13,280 nucleotides of DNA from Deltaproteobacteria bacterium (GTDB taxonomy: Bacteria > Desulfobacterota > DSM-4660 > Desulfatiglandales > Desulfatiglandaceae): NCBI GenBank assembly GCA_019314425.1, contig JAFCZI010000084.1, forward strand, positions 1 through 13,280, read 5' to 3'. A model generated the notes under the pieces. The model made no database searches, had not been told where the DNA came from, and was given only the letters and a program-made list of their open reading frames with translations. The position numbers and the translations under genes were made by a program. Shown piece after piece: positions 6,857 through 13,280 of this stretch. The stretch's first letter is position 1, and each line of letters opens with the position of its first letter.

Positions 6857-8425
6857 ATGGAAGTATTTTCTGTCGGTATAAAAGGGAAGGATGTTCACCA
6901 GGTGGAGGCGGAAACCCTTTCGGTTGCCGAGGCGCTGGAACATCTGAAAGTGGGTGGACTGGACCGTGTGGTGGCGGTGAAGGTGAATGGGATCCCCTGC
7001 GATCTTTCGGCTGAGATAGGTCCGGATACGGAGCTGGAACCCATTTACCTGCATTCTGATGAGGGCTTGGAAATCCTTCGACACAGCACTTCACATGTGA
7101 TGGCCATGGCCGTTAGAGAACTCTTCCCCGGCGTGAAAGTGACCATCGGACCCGCCGTGAAAGATGGGTTCTATTACGATTTTGATTACGAACGGCCTTT
7201 CCGGGAGGATGATCTTCCGCGTGTGGAAGAAAAGATGAAGGAGATTATTAAAGCGAATCTCCCCTTTGCCAGAAAAGAGATGGTTGTTTCGGAAGCAGTG
7301 GCGTTTTTCAAAGCGCAGGGTGAGGATTACAAGGTTGAACTCATCGAAGACCTTGGGGTTGAGACGGTCTCCCTTTACACCCAGGGGAATTTTACGGACC
7401 TGTGTCTCGGGCCGCATATTCCTTCCACCGGTATGATTAAGGCGTTTCATTTGGTTAAGGTGGCGGGTGCATACTGGCGGGGCGATGAACATCGGCCCAT
7501 GCTGAGTCGCATATACGGTGTGGGTTTTTCCGACCGGAAGCAGTTGAAAAAGCATCTCCACATGTTGGAGGAGGCCCGAAAACGGAATCATGTGAAGCTC
7601 GGGACTCAGCTGGAGCTTTTCAGTACCCATGAAGAAGTGGGTGCGGGAATGGTTGTCTGGCACCCCAACGGCGCTATGTTGCGTTACCTTCTGGAGGATT
7701 TTGAGATTTCGGAGCATCTCAAAAGGGGCTATGAACTGGCGAAAGGCCCGGAAATCCTGAAGACGGACCTGTGGAAAAAATCCGGGCATTTTGACAATTA
7801 CCGCGAAAACATGTACTTTACCGAGATTGATGGGCTGTCCTATGGTATAAAACCCATGAATTGCCTTTCCCATATGCTGATTTACGGTTCCAAAATCAGA
7901 AGTTATCGTGACTTGCCCAAGCGGTATTTTGAATTGGGAACGGTCCACAGACACGAGCGGTCAGGGGTTTTGAACGGTCTTTTCCGGGTTCGGGAATTTA
8001 CCCAGGATGACGCTCACATTCTCTGTACGCCCGAGCAGCTCAATGGTGAGATCAAAGGTGTCCTTGATTTTGTTAAAGACGTGATGGGGATTTTTCAGTT
8101 CGATTATGAATTGGAAATCAGTACACGCCCCGAAAAATCCATCGGCTCCGATGAGGACTGGGAACTGGCTACCGAGGCGCTTATCAAAGCCATGGATGAG
8201 CTTCAATTGAACTATGAGATTAATGAAGGCGATGGCGCTTTTTACGGTCCCAAGATTGATGTCAAGCTTGAGGATGCTTTGGGTCGAAAATGGCAGTGCG
8301 CAACTATCCAGTGTGACTTCACACTTCCTGAAAAATTTGATTTGGCCTTTATTGGAAGAGATGGAGGAAAACACCGGCCTGTTATGATTCACCGGGTTTC
8401 ACCGGGTGATACTCGGCGCTATTGA
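6857..8425 (+). CDS. thrS: ThrRS N-terminal part as read in frame (TGS, editing and most of the catalytic domain)
   Basis: The 522-codon frame holds, in order, a TGS-like N-terminal domain (about 1-66), the editing domain with its HxxxH at H76/H80 and a second pair C183/H187, and most of the class II catalytic domain. The zinc ligands that recognise threonine align as C336, H387 and H512, and motif 2 lies near [10 protein letters not shown] (358-367). The last nine codons after R513 (VSPGDTRRY) are out of frame and not ThrRS-like. Motif 3, with its catalytic arginine, and the anticodon-binding domain are missing. On its own the product could fold its editing domain but should not aminoacylate. 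Confidence 0.8.
   Translation: MEVFSVGIKGKDVHQVEAETLSVAEALEHLKVGGLDRVVAVKVNGIPCDLSAEIGPDTELEPIYLHSDEGLEILRHSTSHVMAMAVRELFPGVKVTIGPAVKDGFYYDFDYERPFREDDLPRVEEKMKEIIKANLPFARKEMVVSEAVAFFKAQGEDYKVELIEDLGVETVSLYTQGNFTDLCLGPHIPSTGMIKAFHLVKVAGAYWRGDEHRPMLSRIYGVGFSDRKQLKKHLHMLEEARKRNHVKLGTQLELFSTHEEVGAGMVVWHPNGAMLRYLLEDFEISEHLKRGYELAKGPEILKTDLWKKSGHFDNYRENMYFTEIDGLSYGIKPMNCLSHMLIYGSKIRSYRDLPKRYFELGTVHRHERSGVLNGLFRVREFTQDDAHILCTPEQLNGEIKGVLDFVKDVMGIFQFDYELEISTRPEKSIGSDEDWELATEALIKAMDELQLNYEINEGDGAFYGPKIDVKLEDALGRKWQCATIQCDFTLPEKFDLAFIGRDGGKHRPVMIHRVSPGDTRRY
8388..8407 (+). repeat. Exact 10-bp tandem duplication inside thrS
   Basis: TTCACCGGGT is present twice with no mismatch and no spacer. It sits between the codons for the zinc-binding histidine (H512) and catalytic motif 3. 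The extra 10 bp shift the reading frame; with one copy the ThrRS frame is continuous. Confidence 0.95.
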
Positions 8426-8789
8426 GCGATTTATCGGTGTTTTGATAGAGCATTATGCCGGTGCGTTTCCCACATGGCTGGCTCCGGTACAGGCCACCCT
8501 CCTTACGGTGACAGACCGAAATATTCCGTTTGGTGAAAAGATGGCTGAAGCACTTCTGACGGCAGGTATTCGGGTGGTGTCCGATTTCAGAAATGAAAAG
8601 TTGGGTCTCAAGGTGCGGGAGGCCCAGTTAAAAAAGATCCCTTATATGTTGATTATTGGGGATAAAGAATGCGATAATGGTGGCGTAACCCCGAGGAAAA
8701 GGAATGGTCAGAATCTCTCTTTGATGGGGGCAAATGAGTTTATTGACCTGATTACCGAGGAGTGCAAGCAGAGGAGGGAATGGCAATAA
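8406..8789 (+). CDS. thrS: ThrRS C-terminal part (motif 3 and anticodon-binding domain) in the shifted frame
   Basis: This 127-codon frame supplies the missing end of Thr[12 protein letters not shown] matches motif 3 (E. coli ILGSMERFIG), and the rest is the class II anticodon-binding domain, with [20 protein letters not shown] and [13 protein letters not shown] typical of ThrRS. A GTG at 8406 could serve as a start, but no Shine-Dalgarno sequence lies at a useful distance; the nearest GGAGG is about 35-40 nt upstream. I therefore think it is normally translated as part of full-length ThrRS rather than as a separate protein. Its TAA overlaps the start region of infC. Confidence 0.7.
   Translation: MILGAIERFIGVLIEHYAGAFPTWLAPVQATLLTVTDRNIPFGEKMAEALLTAGIRVVSDFRNEKLGLKVREAQLKKIPYMLIIGDKECDNGGVTPRKRNGQNLSLMGANEFIDLITEECKQRREWQ
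8771..8789 (+). promoter_or_regulatory. infC ribosome binding site and start region overlapping the thrS stop
   Basis: GAGGAGGG (8771-8778) is a strong Shine-Dalgarno sequence. The AGGAGG core lies only 2 nt before the ATG at 8780 but 8 nt before the in-frame ATA at 8786, whose last two bases start the thrS TAA (8787-8789). The spacing favours initiation at ATA, a rare start of the kind infC uses in other bacteria; codon identity favours ATG. Confidence 0.5.
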
Positions 8790-9304
8790 GAAAAAAATCT
8801 GACGACGTAAGGATCAATGAGAAGATCCGTTCCGAGAAAGTGAGACTGATCTCCGCTGAAGGAGAGCAGTTGGGAATTTTGTCTCTTGAGGACGCTCTGA
8901 ATGGGGCCAAGGATGTAGGGTTGGACCTGGTTGAGGTCGCGCCGAATTCAGATCCACCGGTTTGCCGTGTGATGGATTATGGTAAGTTCCGGTATGAAGC
9001 AAGCAAGAAAGTTCAGGAGGCGCGCAAGAAAACCCGGGGCGGCCAGATGAAGGAAATTAAACTTCGGCCTCATACTGAAGATCATGATCTTGGGTTTAAG
9101 ATCAAGAACCTCAGGAAATTCCTGGATAAAAAACACCGGGTGAAAGTCAGTGTCTTTTTCCGTGGTCGGGAGATGGCGTTTATGAAAGCCGGCGACGATC
9201 TTTTAAAACGCGTGGCTGAAGAAGTATCGGAAATCGGAACCGTAGACCAGCCTCCTTCCAGGGAGGCCCGGAATCGAATGACCATGGTCATTGTTCCGAG
9301 ATAA
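8780..9304 (+). CDS. infC: Translation initiation factor IF-3
   Basis: IF-3 binds the 30S subunit, prevents premature joining of 50S, and checks the start codon and initiator tRNA. The 174-residue protein (from the ATG at 8780) has the full two-domain layout. The N-terminal domain carries DVRINEKIR and the conserved [20 protein letters not shown], a basic linker follows, and the C-terminal domain contains [13 protein letters not shown] and FFRGREMAF. Length matches the family (E. coli 180). A GTG at 8762 lies further upstream in frame, but it precedes the Shine-Dalgarno sequence and is unlikely. An ATA at 8786 is a serious alternative start that would remove two residues and fits the known self-regulation of infC through rare initiation codons. 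The start overlaps the end of thrS, so expression is tied to thrS translation. Confidence 0.95.
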   Translation: MAIRKKSDDVRINEKIRSEKVRLISAEGEQLGILSLEDALNGAKDVGLDLVEVAPNSDPPVCRVMDYGKFRYEASKKVQEARKKTRGGQMKEIKLRPHTEDHDLGFKIKNLRKFLDKKHRVKVSVFFRGREMAFMKAGDDLLKRVAEEVSEIGTVDQPPSREARNRMTMVIVPR

Positions 9305-9338
9305 CAAAAAACGACAATAAGGTTCTCAGGGTTCAACA

Positions 9339-9370
9339 CAGTAGAGACAAGGCGTGCCTTGTCTCTACTG
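9339..9370. repeat. Perfect 32-bp palindrome between infC and rpmI
   Basis: Two 15-bp arms (9339-9353 and 9356-9370) are exact reverse complements around GT. The core GTAGAGACAAGGC facing GCCTTGTCTCTAC resembles a class of palindromic dispersed repeats built on GTAGAGAC...GTCTCTAC that I recall from other bacterial genomes. There is no following T-run, so it does not look like a simple terminator. In the mRNA it would form a tight hairpin between infC and rpmI and could affect RNA stability or readthrough. Confidence 0.85.
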
Positions 9371-9438
9371 GCGGAGATCGCAAGGGGTGTGGTGGGGTGT
9401 TTTTCCTTGAGGGCCGTATGGTGCAGTGGAGGACAGTA

Positions 9439-9636
9439 ATGCCGAAAATGAAGACCAACCGCGGGGCAGCCAAGCGCTTTAAAACCAGTGGTTCTGGAAA
9501 AATTGTGAGAAACAAGGCTTTTTCAAGCCATATTCTTACCAAGAAAAGCACCAAAAGAAAACGGAATCTTCGAAAATCAACCGTGTTGGATTCCGCTAAT
9601 CTGAAGGGAGTCAGGCGGATGATTCCGTATGCGTAG
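9439..9636 (+). CDS. rpmI: Large ribosomal subunit protein bL35
   Basis: This is a small basic protein of the 50S subunit. The 65-residue sequence starts [20 protein letters not shown], the characteristic L35 opening, and stays rich in lysine and arginine up to the terminal [11 protein letters not shown]. The length is that of the family. The ATG at 9439 follows GGAGGA (9428-9433) at a 5-nt spacing; in-frame methionines upstream (9397, 9418) have no such site and precede the conserved start. It lies between infC and rplT as in E. coli and Bacillus, where ribosomal protein L20 regulates these genes. Confidence 0.97.
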   Translation: MPKMKTNRGAAKRFKTSGSGKIVRNKAFSSHILTKKSTKRKRNLRKSTVLDSANLKGVRRMIPYA

Positions 9637-9675
9637 TCTTGTGGTTTCCTTAACGAAATTTTGAACCAATAACCA

Positions 9676-9825
9676 GCAAGTGTCCGTCCACAAATGAGAA
9701 AATTTGTTCGAGTTCAAGGAAGACAAAAATTGTAACCGCAGGAATACATAGAAGTATTTCGAGGATTGCAATTTTAGTCTGACGCCGAAATCGGGCAAAT
9801 TGGCCATTTGTGGATGGGCACTTGC
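9676..9825. repeat. 150-bp imperfect palindrome (MITE-like or long-hairpin element) between rpmI and rplT
   Basis: The outer 21-nt arms (9676-9696 and 9805-9825) are inverted with only two differences, and in the mRNA both would be G-U pairs. Pairing continues inward through AATTTG, AAAATTG and GAATAC with scattered mismatches to a small loop at about 9748-9753, which is the exact centre of the element. The whole unit would fold into one long hairpin. It contains no ORF. It ends 5 nt before the rplT ribosome binding site. The sequence resembles dispersed non-coding repeats I associate with Desulfobacterota, but this is from memory only. Flanks AACCA and AACAA could be a worn 5-bp target duplication. 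Confidence 0.8.
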
Positions 9826-9842
9826 AACAAAGAGGGTTTGTC

Positions 9843-10187
9843 ATGCCAAGGGTTAAAAGAGGCTTTAAAGCCAGAAGAAGACGAAAAAAAGTATTAAAGG
9901 CAGCAAAGGGATTCCGGGGGGGACACAGCAAACAGTACCGGACGGCTGAAAATGCCGTGATGCGTGCCGGGGCGTATGAATACCGCGACCGAAGGGTTCG
10001 AAAACGTGATTTTCGAAAGCTGTGGATTATCAGGATCAATGCGGCGGCCCGTGCCCACGGGATTTCCTACAGCCGATTGATTGGGGCGCTCAGTAAGGCG
10101 GGTGTTGTTCTGGATCGTAAGGTGCTTGCAGATATGGCGGTTAATGACCCGGCGGGGTTTTCCCGGGTGGCCGCGATGGCCTCGTAA
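9843..10187 (+). CDS. rplT: Large ribosomal subunit protein bL20
   Basis: L20 binds 23S rRNA early in 50S assembly and in several bacteria represses its own operon by binding the mRNA. The 114-residue protein begins [19 protein letters not shown], the typical very basic N-terminal tail, continues with [15 protein letters not shown] and the globular [19 protein letters not shown], and ends near the usual 117 residues. The ATG at 9843 has AGAGGG (9831-9836) 6 nt before it; an in-frame extension to 9810 would begin inside the palindromic element and is rejected. The 206-nt gap before it is unusually long for the rpmI-rplT pair and is mostly filled by that element. Confidence 0.97.
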   Translation: MPRVKRGFKARRRRKKVLKAAKGFRGGHSKQYRTAENAVMRAGAYEYRDRRVRKRDFRKLWIIRINAAARAHGISYSRLIGALSKAGVVLDRKVLADMAVNDPAGFSRVAAMAS

Positions 10188-10218
10188 CGGTGCGCCGGGT
10201 GGACAAGGGCCTAACACT

Positions 10219-11226
10219 ATGAAAGACCAGCTTCTCGAACTGGAAAAACGCGCCATTGATGAAATTAATGCCATTGATGATCCGTCCGGCCTTGAGCCGT
10301 TTCGGATCAGGTATCTGAGCAAGAAAGGCGCGCTGACATCCCTGATGAAAAGTCTGGGAACGCTTAGCCGCGCGGAACGTCCGGAAGCGGGTAAGCTTGC
10401 AAATCAAATCAAGGTAAACATTTCCCGCCATTTCCAGGATGTCAAATTATCCCTCGAAGCCAGCGGGAGCGGGGACGCGGGTTCCGTAGATGTGACCCTG
10501 CCGGGGAGAGAACCCCTTTATGGTCACCTGCATCCCATCACCTCGGTGATTAAGGAGGTGTGCCTTATTTTTTCACGGATGGGATTTCGGGTGGTCAAAG
10601 GTCCCAATGTGGAGTTGGATTATTACAATTTTGAGGCGCTCAACCTGCCCAAAGACCATCCAGCCAGGGATATGCAGGACACATTCTATATATCCGAAAA
10701 TGTGGTGTTGAGAACCCACACCTCTCCTATCCAAGTGCGTGTCATGGAAACCCAAAAGCCGCCTGTCAGCATCATCGCGCCGGGAAAAGTATATCGACGT
10801 GATTCCGATGTTTCCCATACCCCCATGTTCCATCAGGTCGAGGGGCTTCTGGTGGACCGGGATGTTTCTTTTGGTGAATTAAAGGGAACGCTCACCAGTT
10901 TCATCCATCAAATGTTTGGCAGTGATACACGTCTGCGTTTCAGACCCAGTTTCTTTCCTTTTACCGAGCCCAGTGCCGAGGTGGATATCCGATGTGTTAT
11001 CTGCGGGGGAAAGGGATGCCGAACGTGTTCCCATACGGGATGGTTGGAAATACTGGGTTCCGGTATGGTGGACCCTGAAGTATACGGTTTTGTTGACTAT
11101 GATCCTGATGTATACAGCGGCTTTGCTTTTGGCATGGGGATTGAGAGAATCGCCATGCTGAAATATGGGATCGATGACATCCAACTCTTCTTCAAAAATG
11201 ATATGCGGTTTCTGAATCAATTCTAG
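10219..11226 (+). CDS. pheS: Phenylalanyl-tRNA synthetase alpha subunit
   Basis: This is the catalytic half of the (alpha-beta)2 PheRS, which charges tRNA-Phe. The 335-residue protein (E. coli 327) opens with a coiled-coil region (about 1-85) that reaches the tRNA, followed by the class II core: YYNFEALNLPKDHPARDMQD, the THTSPIQVRVM region, motif 2 around YRRDSDVSHTPMFHQVEGL, the Phe-site RFRPSFFPFTEPS, and motif 3 in GFAFGMGIERIAMLKYG. A CVICGGKGCRTC segment before motif 3 is a cysteine-rich insert common in bacterial PheS. The start ATG at 10219 follows AAGGG at 9 nt; open frame upstream overlaps rplT in another frame and is not PheS-like. It sits 31 nt after rplT. Confidence 0.96.
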   Translation: MKDQLLELEKRAIDEINAIDDPSGLEPFRIRYLSKKGALTSLMKSLGTLSRAERPEAGKLANQIKVNISRHFQDVKLSLEASGSGDAGSVDVTLPGREPLYGHLHPITSVIKEVCLIFSRMGFRVVKGPNVELDYYNFEALNLPKDHPARDMQDTFYISENVVLRTHTSPIQVRVMETQKPPVSIIAPGKVYRRDSDVSHTPMFHQVEGLLVDRDVSFGELKGTLTSFIHQMFGSDTRLRFRPSFFPFTEPSAEVDIRCVICGGKGCRTCSHTGWLEILGSGMVDPEVYGFVDYDPDVYSGFAFGMGIERIAMLKYGIDDIQLFFKNDMRFLNQF

Positions 11227-11251
11227 AGCAGTAAGCCGCAGTTTTTTTAAT

Positions 11252-11282
11252 GCTAACAGCTAATGGCTAATCGCTAACAGCT
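11252..11282. repeat. GCTAAYN heptad tandem repeat between pheS and pheT
   Basis: Four consecutive 7-bp units (GCTAACA, GCTAATG, GCTAATC, GCTAACA) plus a partial GCT fill the middle of the 75-bp gap. Because 7 is not a multiple of 3, the unit puts a TAA stop in all three frames. It lies 19 nt before the pheT start. Similar short TAA-rich heptads occur between genes in some other bacterial genomes, from memory. No hairpin is formed. Confidence 0.85.
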
Positions 11283-11301
11283 TCATTTCAGAGTGTAATC
11301 C

Positions 11302-13280
11302 ATGAAGGTAAGTTTAAACTGGTTGAAAGAACACGTTGATATCGCGCTTTCTCCCGAGGAACTCGGTCATGTTCTGACCATGGCGGGTTTGGAAGTGGAA
11401 GGTATCGAAGCGGTGGGGCAAAATCTGGACCATATCCTGGTGGCCAGGATTCTGGAGGTGACGCCCCATCCCAACGCCGATCGCCTGTCCCTCTGCCGGG
11501 TTGATACCGGCGCCGATGTCATTCAGGTGGTTTGCGGCGCACCCAATGCGGCCGAAGGGGTTTTGGCGCCCTTGATCCTGCCGGGCGGAAAACTTCCGGA
11601 CGGTACGAAGATGAAGGAAGGCCGTATTCGGGGGGAGATTTCAAAAGGGATGCTCCTGGCAGAAGATGAAATGGGCCTGACGGATGATCATACCGGGATT
11701 ATGATTCTATCTGAGAGTGCGACCCCCGGAACGCCCCTCACCCCCCTGTTACCCTTTCCCGACTGGGTTTTTGATGTGAGTATCACCCCCAACAGGCCGG
11801 ATTGCGCCAGTGTTCTGGGCATTGCCAGAGAGATTGCCGCTAACACGGGAAAACAGCTGAAAAGTTTTGAAAAAGGGGTGGATGCAACGGGGCCGGCCGT
11901 GGATGGGCTGACGGACGTTTCCGTCCAGGACCCGGATGGGTGCCCCCGTTACGCGGCAGCGGTTGTGCAGGACGTTTCTCTTAAGCCGACCCCCTTTTGG
12001 ATGCGTTACCGACTTTTTCAGTCCGGGGTTCGAAGCATCAGCAATCTGGTGGATGTGAGCAATTATGTGATGCTTGAAATGGGGCAACCCCTTCACGCCT
12101 TTGATTATGACAGACTGAGCGAGAACCGAATTGAGGTTCGCAGAGCGGTAAAAGGAGAGGTTTTTACAACGCTGGACGGGCTGAAGCGGGACCTGGACCC
12201 GGAAACACTGCTCATCTGTGATGGCAAAAAACCCGTTGCGCTGGCCGGTATTATGGGCGGTTTAAACTCTGAGATTCATGAAAAAACGAAAAATATTCTG
12301 GTGGAAAGTGCCTTTTTTGATCCCATTACCATTCGTCGAGGATCAAAACGGATGGGGTTGTCCACGGAGGCTTCTTATCGGTTCGAAAGAGGCGCCGATA
12401 TCGGGGGCGTGATCTCCGCCCTCAACCGGGCTCTTTATTTTATTGATCTGCTGGCCGGTGGCGTGACGGCCAAGGGTATCATAGACAACTATTCCAAGCC
12501 TTTTACGGCACCCCGTATTTCTTTCCGACCGGAAAAAGCCAATGCCATATTGGGAACTTCCATCCCGAAAAGTGACATGAAAGATTACTTTGGCGCCCTT
12601 GAAATGAAGGTTGTGGAGGATGGGAATCAAGACCCTCTATATGTTATACCGCCTACCTTTAGGGTGGATATCGAACGGGAAGTGGATCTGGTGGAAGAGG
12701 TGGCAAGACTCCATGGATTCGACAATATCCCTGTGATTTCACCCCGGATCACGCCTTCCGAGGGATCGGAATCGCCTGACCTGTTGCTGCGGGATAAGGT
12801 TAGGACGATGATGATGGCATTCGGTTTTTCTGAAATCATCACCTATAGTTTTGTTTCCCCTGATTCTGTCCATGCCCTTGTGGGCGAAACGCCGGGGGGG
12901 TTGAATGCGTTTACCCGGATCATGAACCCGCTCACAGTGGAACAGTCTGTTTTGCGAACCTCTCTGATTCCCGGGCTCATGGAGACGGTCAGATACAATG
13001 TTCTCCATGAAATGGGGGATCTTAAGCTTTTTGAGTGGGGAAAGGTTTTCTTTGACAGGGAAAACGAATTGCAACCGCTTGAGAAAATCTGTCTGGCGGG
13101 CATCATGGTGGGTGTGCAAACTGAAAAATCCTGGTATAATGAGGAAAGGCCCGTTGATTTTTATGATGCCAAAGGAACATTGGCGGTGCTGTTAAAAGAA
13201 CTGGGACTCAAGGGTTTCCGGTTCAAACAGGAAAAGGACCTCCCGGGATATGATGTGAGCATTTCATCCGGGATTTATTG
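11302..13280 (+). CDS. pheT: Phenylalanyl-tRNA synthetase beta subunit (3' end outside window)
   Basis: The beta subunit of PheRS recognises tRNA-Phe and edits misacylated Tyr-tRNA-Phe. I translated the frame from 11302 to the window edge (659 codons) and found no stop. Domains in order: the start MKVSLNWLKEHVDIALSPEE; an OB-fold tRNA-binding domain (about 40-148) with HPNADRLSLCRVDTG; the B3/B4 editing domain (about 210-390) with SNLVDVSNYVMLEMGQPLHA; the B5 domain ending in FRVDIEREVDLVEEVARLHG near 453-472; and the synthetase-like core with NPLTVEQSVLRTSLIPGLM at 542-560. Against the E. coli length of 795, about 140 residues are missing, including the C-terminal anticodon-binding domain. 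The Shine-Dalgarno sequence is weak (GAG 9 nt upstream), and the pheS-pheT gap of 75 bp holds a heptad repeat. Confidence 0.95.
   Translation, partial: MKVSLNWLKEHVDIALSPEELGHVLTMAGLEVEGIEAVGQNLDHILVARILEVTPHPNADRLSLCRVDTGADVIQVVCGAPNAAEGVLAPLILPGGKLPDGTKMKEGRIRGEISKGMLLAEDEMGLTDDHTGIMILSESATPGTPLTPLLPFPDWVFDVSITPNRPDCASVLGIAREIAANTGKQLKSFEKGVDATGPAVDGLTDVSVQDPDGCPRYAAAVVQDVSLKPTPFWMRYRLFQSGVRSISNLVDVSNYVMLEMGQPLHAFDYDRLSENRIEVRRAVKGEVFTTLDGLKRDLDPETLLICDGKKPVALAGIMGGLNSEIHEKTKNILVESAFFDPITIRRGSKRMGLSTEASYRFERGADIGGVISALNRALYFIDLLAGGVTAKGIIDNYSKPFTAPRISFRPEKANAILGTSIPKSDMKDYFGALEMKVVEDGNQDPLYVIPPTFRVDIEREVDLVEEVARLHGFDNIPVISPRITPSEGSESPDLLLRDKVRTMMMAFGFSEIITYSFVSPDSVHALVGETPGGLNAFTRIMNPLTVEQSVLRTSLIPGLMETVRYNVLHEMGDLKLFEWGKVFFDRENELQPLEKICLAGIMVGVQTEKSWYNEERPVDFYDAKGTLAVLLKELGLKGFRFKQEKDLPGYDVSISSGIY

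Larger units (their letters stand above)
6857..8789 (+). pseudogene. thrS: Threonyl-tRNA synthetase gene, interrupted by a 10-bp tandem duplication (frameshift)
   Basis: ThrRS charges tRNA-Thr with threonine in the cytoplasm and is essential. The gene is recognisable along its whole length but is split between two frames: 6857-8425 ends at a TGA, and the remainder continues from about 8406 in the +1 frame. The cause is visible. TTCACCGGGT occurs twice in direct succession (8388-8397, 8398-8407). Taking out one copy yields the joined sequence [14 protein letters not shown] and a 640-residue protein, close to the 642 of the E. coli enzyme. Both halves are otherwise intact and well conserved, so the lesion is recent, is an assembly error, or is bypassed in translation. 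No other thrS is in the window. The ATG at 6857 has no strong Shine-Dalgarno sequence. The gene heads the infC-rpmI-rplT-pheST operon. Confidence 0.85.

Noticed and set aside
6857..8789. A naturally split ThrRS made as two proteins
   Set aside because: The break falls between the zinc histidine and motif 3 inside the catalytic domain rather than at a domain boundary, the second frame has no usable ribosome binding site, and the exact 10-bp duplication explains the split more simply.
9339..9370. Intrinsic terminator after infC
   Set aside because: No T-run follows the palindrome, and essential ribosomal protein genes lie immediately downstream in the same direction.
10188..10218. pheM-like phenylalanine leader peptide and attenuator between rplT and pheS
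   Set aside because: The gap is only 31 nt, with no phenylalanine-rich frame and no terminator hairpin.
1..13280. CRISPR array, prophage, toxin-antitoxin or transposase genes
   Set aside because: No regularly spaced repeats of 24 to 40 bp and no recognisable proteins of these kinds appear on either strand.

Overview
The window looks like chromosomal DNA from a strictly anaerobic bacterium, most likely a Desulfobacterota (deltaproteobacterial) sulfate reducer or relative. This is inferred from a group 3 [NiFe] hydrogenase locus of sulfhydrogenase type, a BtuFCD-type corrinoid transporter, and non-coding repeats resembling ones I associate with Desulfobacterales. I cannot name a species. The GC content looks moderate (a little above 50 percent by eye).

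Region 1 (1-3480, + strand) is a translationally coupled hydrogenase operon. It holds a gene cut by the left edge that fuses the iron-sulfur (beta) and FAD/NAD(P) (gamma) subunits, then the small (delta) subunit, then the NiFe-carrying large (alpha) subunit. The genes overlap by 4 bp at each junction. Together they should form a cytoplasmic NAD(P)-linked hydrogenase. Region 2 (3481-3735) is non-coding and seems to hold a decayed dispersed repeat. Region 3 (3736-6505, - strand) is a coupled three-gene operon for a periplasmic binding protein, a permease and an ATPase of the cobalamin/iron-siderophore class, with the binding protein most like BtuF.

Region 4 (6506-6856) is a divergent control region. 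It has a good sigma-70-like promoter and a structured leader for the rightward genes. Region 5 (6857-13280, + strand) is the classical translation operon thrS-infC-rpmI-rplT-pheS-pheT, with pheT cut by the right edge.

The most striking observation is in thrS. An exact 10-bp tandem duplication at 8388-8407 throws the gene out of frame just before catalytic motif 3. Removing one copy restores a 640-residue ThrRS. Other points worth a look: infC may start at an AUA codon overlapping the thrS stop; three of the gaps between the downstream operon genes carry repetitive DNA (a 32-bp palindrome, a 150-nt near-perfectly symmetric long hairpin, and a GCTAAYN heptad tandem repeat); and the hydrogenase beta and gamma subunits are fused. 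I see no CRISPR array, tRNA, rRNA, transposase or phage gene. The window is mostly housekeeping and energy metabolism, and I do not see a clearly new multi-gene system.
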